A stretch of 20,207 nt of DNA from JBGSOV01 sp964558715 (GTDB taxonomy: Bacteria; Patescibacteriota; Gracilibacteria; CAIRYL01; GCA-016699755), in assembly GCA_964558715.1 (NCBI GenBank), contig CAZLFD010000027.1:1-20207 (forward strand), written 5' to 3'. The notes under the pieces were generated by a model. It was not told the origin of the DNA. It saw only the letters and a list, made by a program, of their open reading frames with translations, and did no database searches. The translations under genes were made by a program, and so were the position numbers. Of the stretch, positions 15,322 to 20,207 are shown one piece after another. Position 1 is the stretch's first letter. Each line of letters begins with the position of its first letter.

Positions 15322-17654
15322 ATGATGAAAAAATTGTTCTGGCTTTCCGCATTGACTGTTTTCCTGATGCCTACAACAGCGTTAGCGGCTGCAGGTGATA
15401 ACTGCGAAACAGACATTACCGCACGTGTGCCCGATGGTACAGATTGGAAAGGAACATTTATCGTCGAAGGAGAAGACGGCAGTGCATGGCAACGCGCTTT
15501 TATTAGTCAGCCGAAAGAAGAGATTATTGTCGATGAAGATATTCCCATTGTTATTCAAGGTTCAGCCGGTACACAGAGTGAGGTCAATGTGTTTTTATTC
15601 ACTCCACAAGACAATGGTGCCGGTGGATTACAAGCGCCAGGTAACGGTACATGTTTTGAAACAGGTACTGCGGATGAAAATGGCTTGTTCTCATTGACCA
15701 TAAATTCCATTTTTTTGTGGAACCGCATTGATGAGACATTATACATCGACGCTTTCTATAAGCTTGATGAAAATTTTGATGAGATCACAGAGCGTCAAAC
15801 AGGGCTCACTGCTGGCACCTATGTTCCTCCGAAAGAATATAAAATCAATGCGGTAGGGCATGCGGGTGAAAATCTGGGGCTCATACCGCTCCCACCTCCA
15901 CCTCCGCCGATTCCGGGTATGTCTCCCGGTGCCTCAGGCTCTGTTGCACCCATCCCAAGTGAATCGGGTTTTCCAACACCCACACCATCCGCTGGCAGTG
16001 GCGGTATAGCTCCTCCCCCACCCCCACCCCCTCCTCCTGGCGGTTCAACAACCCCTGCTCCAAGCGGTTCAGACTCATCAACTTCACCACCGACTACCCA
16101 ACCTTCACCTTCAAGTAAGCCCGGGACATGTGAAAGTATTTGCGGAGGTCGCACGGTACTCGCGATGCGCCTTGACCCTGCTTCTACTACTCCTGAAATC
16201 GCTGGAAACCTGTTTGATCCCATTGGCGGAATGCCGGTTGTGATCGGGCGAATTCCTGGAGAACACACCTTTTATACCGGACTTGAAAATAGTGACCGTA
16301 ATGTGGATGTAAAAGTATTCCAACAAATATCTCTAGCGGCAGCCAGTATGGAACTGATTAAACGCGGTCTGCTTGGAAACGAGAATGCCGGTGGTGTCAA
16401 TCCTGGCCTGGGAGGTATTACGGCCGCAACTCTTCAAGACGCAGCAAATGGTAATGGTAATACTTCTGAGCGCACCAAGAATATCGCCTTTTACATAAAA
16501 TCGATCATGGTCAAGGACGGTGCAGCTGCAAATAACATTAATCAGTTAAACCTGCCACCACCTCCACCTCCACCACCATCGGGATCGACTTCGCCAACCC
16601 CATCTGCCAGCCCGAGCGCCTCGGCTTTTCCTTCTGAGAGCCAATCACCTTCGCCCTCTGCGAGCGCAACGGTAAACCCTTCTCCATCAGGCAGCAGCGC
16701 TCCAGATCCTTCTGTAAGTTCATCACCCTCGACATCACCAATAGGCAGTGGTCAACCTTCCGTTCCTCCACTTCCACCACCACCATCACCAAGTACTTCT
16801 GCAAGTGCATCACCAAATCCATCTGATTCACCGCTTCCTACACCAGGTGATAGTAGCAAGCCCACTCNNNNNNNNNNCCCACTCTTCCCAGGGAAGAGGC
16901 AATCAGTAAATTAAAGGGTGAACTTGAGTATCTCAAATCTGTTGATCTCGATGCCGCATTTCCACGCGGTGTGAGTGAAGCCGAATGGGCAACGACTTTC
17001 GTGCAAATGCTTACTTTTTGGACTGGTGGCGCTTCTATTAACACTTGCCTGATCAAAGATGATTCAGTCGCCCACAAAAATTTTAGGGCGAGTACAAGAA
17101 AGGGCAATCAGTGCGGGCTCGACCATAGTAATGGTGTCTCACCGCTACTCCTGTTGCACGGTGAAGAAGCGATAACGTTGCGACCAGACTTCATCGATAC
17201 ACGCATTGTATATGCTGACCGTGAGTTTGACAGTGATGAATCGTATGCATTCGCATCCGGGAAAAAAGAACCGCTCTTCTACCAATATGCATTTACTGAT
17301 GATTTCTCGACCGAACGTGCGGGGAGTATGTGTGCGCAACGCAAAGATCTACCCCTGCTCTTAAGCAGTATCGAAGAAACCTACGAGCTTTCACCTGCTG
17401 AAAGCACTATTTTGGCTCGCGAAATCTACAATGAACTTCCTTTGATGGCTGAAACAGATTTCATCGAAATCTTATTTGCTAAGCCACAAGATGTTGCCCA
17501 GCGTATCCGCTGGACAGGGAACGGAGAACTGCTTTCGCTGTTCCAACTCTTTTTTGAACTGACTCCACGCGCTTGTGACACTCTAGCTCTTGAGCCACCT
17601 CACATCGAGGTAACAGCAGAGCGCGCTGGATTTGAAGTCGGTTTACTGAAATAA
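15322..17654 (+). CDS. Secreted multidomain protein with polyproline linkers, interrupted by an assembly gap; function unknown
   Basis: Residues 1-23 are a signal peptide (MMKKLFWLSA to TTALAA). A beta-rich domain at about 25-185 contains C28 and C111. A first Pro/Ser linker (189-268) holds runs of 7 and 9 prolines. A second domain lies at about 269-410 (CESICGG with C270 and C274; ENSDRNVDVKVFQQISLAAA). A second linker (412-515) has an 8-proline run and many Ser-Pro/Ser-Ala steps. Then comes the 10-N gap. The DNA after the gap is open in one frame from the gap to TAA 17652-17654 and reads LPREEAISKL onward as a 256-residue helical domain with several cysteines. Joining the contigs at their shared CCCACTC keeps the frame and gives 771 residues. 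Annotated naively, it would split into a 530-residue protein with unknown residues and a GTG-started fragment at 16971. It is probably a cell-surface or exported protein; I do not recognise the domains. Polyproline runs would need EF-P for efficient translation. Confidence 0.8.
16868..16877. other. Assembly gap (10 N) with identical 7-bp flanks
   Basis: Ten Ns lie between CCCACTC (16861-16867) and a second CCCACTC (16878-16884). The identical flanks suggest that two contigs overlap by seven bases and that nothing is missing. Removing 17 bases joins the open frames on each side. Confidence 0.95.
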
Positions 17655-17690
17655 GCCAATTCACTTTTTCTTTTCTTCTTTTTTTCTCAC

Positions 17691-18866
17691 ATGAAAAAAA
17701 CACTTCTCATTGTCGGAGTTGTCGGCCTCGTCGGTTTGGTCGGATTCCTTCTCTTTGCCGGATCAACCGAGCAAAACGACCCAATCGTGCAAGACACGCC
17801 CCAACCGACACACGCAGCTGCACCGTCGCAACAGCCGACTGCAACCCCAGTTGCTACCCCGGTCGAAACCGCGGCACCCGCCGAGGTCACTTCCGAAGAT
17901 ATCTCTGAAGCCATTCTCTCTGTAGAAGATGATGCAGAGCTGGCATTTTTGACTCCTGAACAAAAGAAGGAGTTGACTGCTGCCAGTATCGGGACTAATG
18001 AAGCACGCGCTCGTCTGGAGCAGGTGTATACGGTCAGTTGGAAAGATACTGATTTGATCGGCAAGATGCCAACGCTTCCTGAAGAAGCTCCGGTCTACTT
18101 GCTTGATCGCCCGACCAATGCCGATGTCTTCGATGTCGTTAAAAGCATCGCTGATGCCTTTGGTATTGAAGGGACCGTTATCCGTACCGACCAGCAAAAC
18201 TATGCGGTCGCAAACATCATGACGGGCGACTACTACTTGTACTACGATCTTTTCCACTTGACCTTCGATGCCGAATGGCTCGAGATTCCAGTTGAGAATA
18301 GTATCGAAGGTGTTCAGGCGGCTTTGCAAGATGCCGGGCTGCTTAACTTTCCGGTAACAACTACCGAAGATGAAGATGAATACTATTTCTGGTATCGCTT
18401 CACGCCAGACCTCGCCTTGCCGATCGTTTCTATGGAAACTCCTGGCGATGATAGTGTCTTTGAGCCAGGAAAAGTCGGTACGATCGATGTAGCCGTTACC
18501 GAAGACGACACCATCCAAGAGATCAAAAGCGGATTTCCAAACATCAAAGAAACCGACACAGTGGCTTTAGCTGATACTGCTACATTGTCTGAAAAATTTG
18601 CCGCTGGCTCTTTCCGCTTGGGCAGCGTCGATTTGCAATATCCAGGTGCACTTCCACTCGAAGACAAACGTGCCTTCTTTGAGCTCTCTGGTGCAAATGC
18701 TATTAGCATCTCTGATGCCGAGATCAGCGATGTCGAATGTGGATACTTTGTCGAGACCGAAGAAAACTTGCAGGCTCTTTTTGCGCCTGTTTGTATTGCC
18801 AACGGTCAAGGCCGCGTCGACAGCTACTCTGTTCTCTTTCGCGTTGTCGTTCCAGCAACAGAATAA
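17691..18866 (+). CDS. Membrane-anchored extracytoplasmic protein, function unknown
   Basis: A 391-residue protein with an N-terminal hydrophobic segment (4-24) after MKKT. It could be a signal anchor or an uncleaved signal, as no lipobox cysteine is present. A Pro/Thr/Ala linker (about 33-65) is followed by a helical stretch (66-115). An alpha/beta region at about 140-245 holds many Tyr, Phe and Asp residues (DYYLYYDLFHL, EYYFWYRF). A second beta-rich region (246-390) includes two cysteines (C350, C368) that could pair. It lies 36 bases after the polyproline protein on the same strand, across a pyrimidine-rich spacer without Shine-Dalgarno, so the two probably form an envelope-related operon. 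A terminator-like hairpin follows. The middle region recalls PepSY/YycH-like extracellular folds, but only vaguely. Confidence 0.85.
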   Translation: MKKTLLIVGVVGLVGLVGFLLFAGSTEQNDPIVQDTPQPTHAAAPSQQPTATPVATPVETAAPAEVTSEDISEAILSVEDDAELAFLTPEQKKELTAASIGTNEARARLEQVYTVSWKDTDLIGKMPTLPEEAPVYLLDRPTNADVFDVVKSIADAFGIEGTVIRTDQQNYAVANIMTGDYYLYYDLFHLTFDAEWLEIPVENSIEGVQAALQDAGLLNFPVTTTEDEDEYYFWYRFTPDLALPIVSMETPGDDSVFEPGKVGTIDVAVTEDDTIQEIKSGFPNIKETDTVALADTATLSEKFAAGSFRLGSVDLQYPGALPLEDKRAFFELSGANAISISDAEISDVECGYFVETEENLQALFAPVCIANGQGRVDSYSVLFRVVVPATE

Positions 18867-18911
18867 GTAACGGACTCGTCAACACCGACATACCGAACGA
18901 GAAGTAATGGT

Positions 18912-18950
18912 ACCGGGGAATCCCACGCGGGTTCTCCGGTACTTTGGCAG
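18912..18950 (+). terminator. Stem-loop terminator candidate after the 391-residue protein gene
   Basis: A 14-bp stem (18912-18925 with 18931-18944, two G-T pairs) closes a 5-base loop, followed by only a short T stretch (TTT). The stem is very stable and sits 45 bases after the stop, but the U-tract is poor. It could be a terminator or an mRNA-stabilising hairpin; it separates the envelope genes from gpsA. Confidence 0.6.
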
Positions 18951-19013
18951 AAAACCCTCGCAAAAAACTGACCAAAAGGAGTATAACCCCATTGTCTCTC
19001 ATGCAGTAAACAC

Positions 19014-20021
19014 ATGAATCCCGATCCGCAACAGATCGCCGTTATCGGCGCAGGCAACATGGGAACCACCTTAGCGAACCTCTTGGCAAATAATGGCCAT
19101 TCTATTCACATTTGGGATATCAACCATGAGGTTTTAGATGAGATTGCCGAAAAACACACCAACAGCCGCTACCTGCCCGGTGCGCGACTGTCTACCAAAA
19201 TAAATCCGTATCGTGATATTGTCGAATGCATCAAGGGAGCAGATATGATCATTGTCGTGGTTCCTTCTCAATTCGTCCGTAAAACGGTAGAGCTGTTTGC
19301 GGACGCTGTTGTTGATGGGCAGATTATCCTCAACTGCGCAAAAGGTATCGAAGACAAATCGCACATGTTTATGGCGGAAGTGATCGAAGATGAAATCGAT
19401 GCGCGTTTTTATCATCAGATCGCCGATCTCTCGGGCCCTTCGCTTGCAAAAGAAGTGGCCGCCGGAATGATGACCCGTGTAACTGTTGTTTCAAAAAACC
19501 AGTGTATCCTCCCAAAAATAAAAGAGGTTTTTGAAGAAGGGAATGACTTTTTTCGCGTTATTGTGCTGATGGATACTGTTGGTGTGCAGCTGGGCGGAAT
19601 GATGAAAAATATCTATGCGATTGCCGTGGGTATATGCGACGGTGTGCAAGAAAGTGAAAACACGAAAGCCTTTGTGCTTGATGGTAGCTTGAGTGAAATG
19701 GCGAAGCTTGGGGTTGCGATGGGCGCATATCGTGAAACCTTTTACGGCCTGTCTGGTGTTGGTGATCTGATTGCAACCTGTTTCAGTGAAAATAGCCGTA
19801 ACCGTACACTTGGTAAGCAACTCGGTGCCGGTATGACGATTGAAGAAGCGAAAAAAGAAATGGTTCAGGTGACTGAGGGTGTCCCAGCAACTAAAATCAT
19901 CCATGAACTTTCGAAAAAGCACGATGTTCATCTGCCGATCTCTGAACAGATGTACCAGGTGATATACAAGGGGAAATCAGCGCGCGAAGCAATGCGTGAA
20001 CTGATAAAAATCGTTCTTTAG
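19014..20021 (+). CDS. gpsA: Glycerol-3-phosphate dehydrogenase [NAD(P)+]
   Basis: Reduces dihydroxyacetone phosphate to sn-glycerol 3-phosphate, the backbone of phospholipids; cytoplasmic, 335 residues, normal length. The nucleotide-binding loop is IGAGNMG (11-17) in a Rossmann fold. Further motifs are NCAKGIE (107-113; the usual form is TKG), GPSLAKEVAAG (141-151), GGMMKNIYAIAVGICDG (194-210, with the catalytic lysine K198), GLSGVGDLIATC (245-256) and SRNRTLG (261-267). There is no Shine-Dalgarno at a usable distance; an AAGGAG (18976-18981) lies 32 bases upstream, followed by an isolated ATG-CAG-TAA (19001-19009) that is probably chance. No plsY or der neighbour is in view. Confidence 0.97.
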   Translation: MNPDPQQIAVIGAGNMGTTLANLLANNGHSIHIWDINHEVLDEIAEKHTNSRYLPGARLSTKINPYRDIVECIKGADMIIVVVPSQFVRKTVELFADAVVDGQIILNCAKGIEDKSHMFMAEVIEDEIDARFYHQIADLSGPSLAKEVAAGMMTRVTVVSKNQCILPKIKEVFEEGNDFFRVIVLMDTVGVQLGGMMKNIYAIAVGICDGVQESENTKAFVLDGSLSEMAKLGVAMGAYRETFYGLSGVGDLIATCFSENSRNRTLGKQLGAGMTIEEAKKEMVQVTEGVPATKIIHELSKKHDVHLPISEQMYQVIYKGKSAREAMRELIKIVL

Positions 20022-20023
20022 CC

Positions 20024-20110
20024 ATGCCGTATTTTCCTAAGTTTGACAGACAAGAAGTGCGTCGAATTGTCGGTGAAGTCTTACCCGAAGCATCAAGCAA
20101 GCAGATTTAA
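20024..20110 (+). CDS. Possible 28-residue ORF right after gpsA
   Basis: ATG 20024 lies two bases after the gpsA stop and opens a 28-codon frame (MPYFPKFDRQEVRRI, then VGEVLPEASSKQI) ending in TAA. The tight spacing resembles translational coupling and the composition looks protein-like, but it is very short. It may be a genuine small protein or the N-terminal stub of a larger gene truncated by a stop. The next 97 bases to the window end hold only a perfect small hairpin TGCATT-AGG-AATGCA (20131-20145) and no recognisable gene. Confidence 0.3.
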   Translation: MPYFPKFDRQEVRRIVGEVLPEASSKQI

Positions 20111-20207
20111 TATATTTCTCATCATTCGGATGCATTAGGAATGCAGGTCTCGAAACTGAACTAAGCCCCAATTCTCGTGACAGATGAGGCAAGTCGCTGT
20201 CGGTAGT

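Noticed and set aside
15819..16268. 149-codon Gly-rich minus-strand ORF
   Set aside because: It is the antisense shadow of the polyproline coding region.
15890..16860. CRISPR or tandem repeat array in the CCA/CCT-rich stretches
   Set aside because: The periodicity is codon-level, from polyproline and Ser/Pro linkers; there are no constant repeats with unique spacers.
16971..17654. Separate gene starting at GTG 16971
   Set aside because: The frame is open upstream to the N-gap and joins the preceding gene when the 7-bp flank overlap is merged; no ribosome site precedes the GTG.
1..20207. UGA recoding (as in some candidate phyla)
   Set aside because: obg ends with TGA at the expected family length, and I saw no in-frame TGA in the conserved genes.

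Overview
The window is a compact bacterial chromosome segment with no rRNA, tRNA or CRISPR array that I can see. It carries nine recognisable or partly recognisable housekeeping/metabolic/transport genes, three large surface-type proteins of unknown function, and the decayed remains of two different HUH-type transposase genes. The standard code is used: obg ends in TGA, other genes in TAA or TAG, and I saw no in-frame TGA in the conserved genes. Minimal Shine-Dalgarno usage, a pyruvate kinase lacking its C-terminal domain, and large Pro/Ser/Thr-rich exported proteins would suit a candidate-phyla (Patescibacteria/CPR, perhaps Peregrinibacteria-like) genome. This placement is an inference from style, not proven. 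A run of 10 Ns shows that this is a scaffolded, probably metagenomic, assembly.

Layout. 1-312 (minus): broken IS200-type transposase (TnpA), visible only by reading through stops and a frameshift. 444-2931 (minus): a P-loop kinase-like gene followed by lepA (EF4), probably co-transcribed. 3063-4589 (plus): threonine synthase. 4739-6094 (plus): MscS-type mechanosensitive channel with a long N-terminal coiled coil. 6095-6410: gene-free, with a 13-bp inverted repeat bounding about 225 bp and a REP-like motif. 6411-7478 (plus): quinolinate synthase NadA. 7636-8132 (minus): broken REP-associated tyrosine transposase (RAYT). 8275-9282 (minus): short pyruvate kinase. 9341-13252 (minus): 1303-residue single-pass membrane protein with a long acidic N-terminal tail and a FecR-like segment, under the best promoter in the window. 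13344-15226 (plus): obg and pth overlapping by 4 bases. 15322-17654 (plus): secreted polyproline-rich protein split by the assembly gap. 17691-18866 (plus): membrane-anchored extracytoplasmic protein. 19014-20021 (plus): gpsA, followed by a possible 28-codon ORF.

How the parts relate. LepA, Obg and Pth serve translation and ribosome biogenesis. ThrC, NadA, Pyk and GpsA are single steps of threonine, NAD, glycolytic and phospholipid metabolism, each separated from its usual pathway partners. The channel and the three exported proteins belong to the cell envelope. The most useful observations are the two transposase relics that an ORF caller misses, the REP/MITE-like repeat near the RAYT, the evidence that the N-gap is really a 7-bp contig overlap within one 771-codon gene, the C-domain-less pyruvate kinase, and -10-like hexamers 8-11 bases before several start codons that suggest leaderless mRNAs. 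I did not find a convincing new multi-gene defence or biosynthetic system here.
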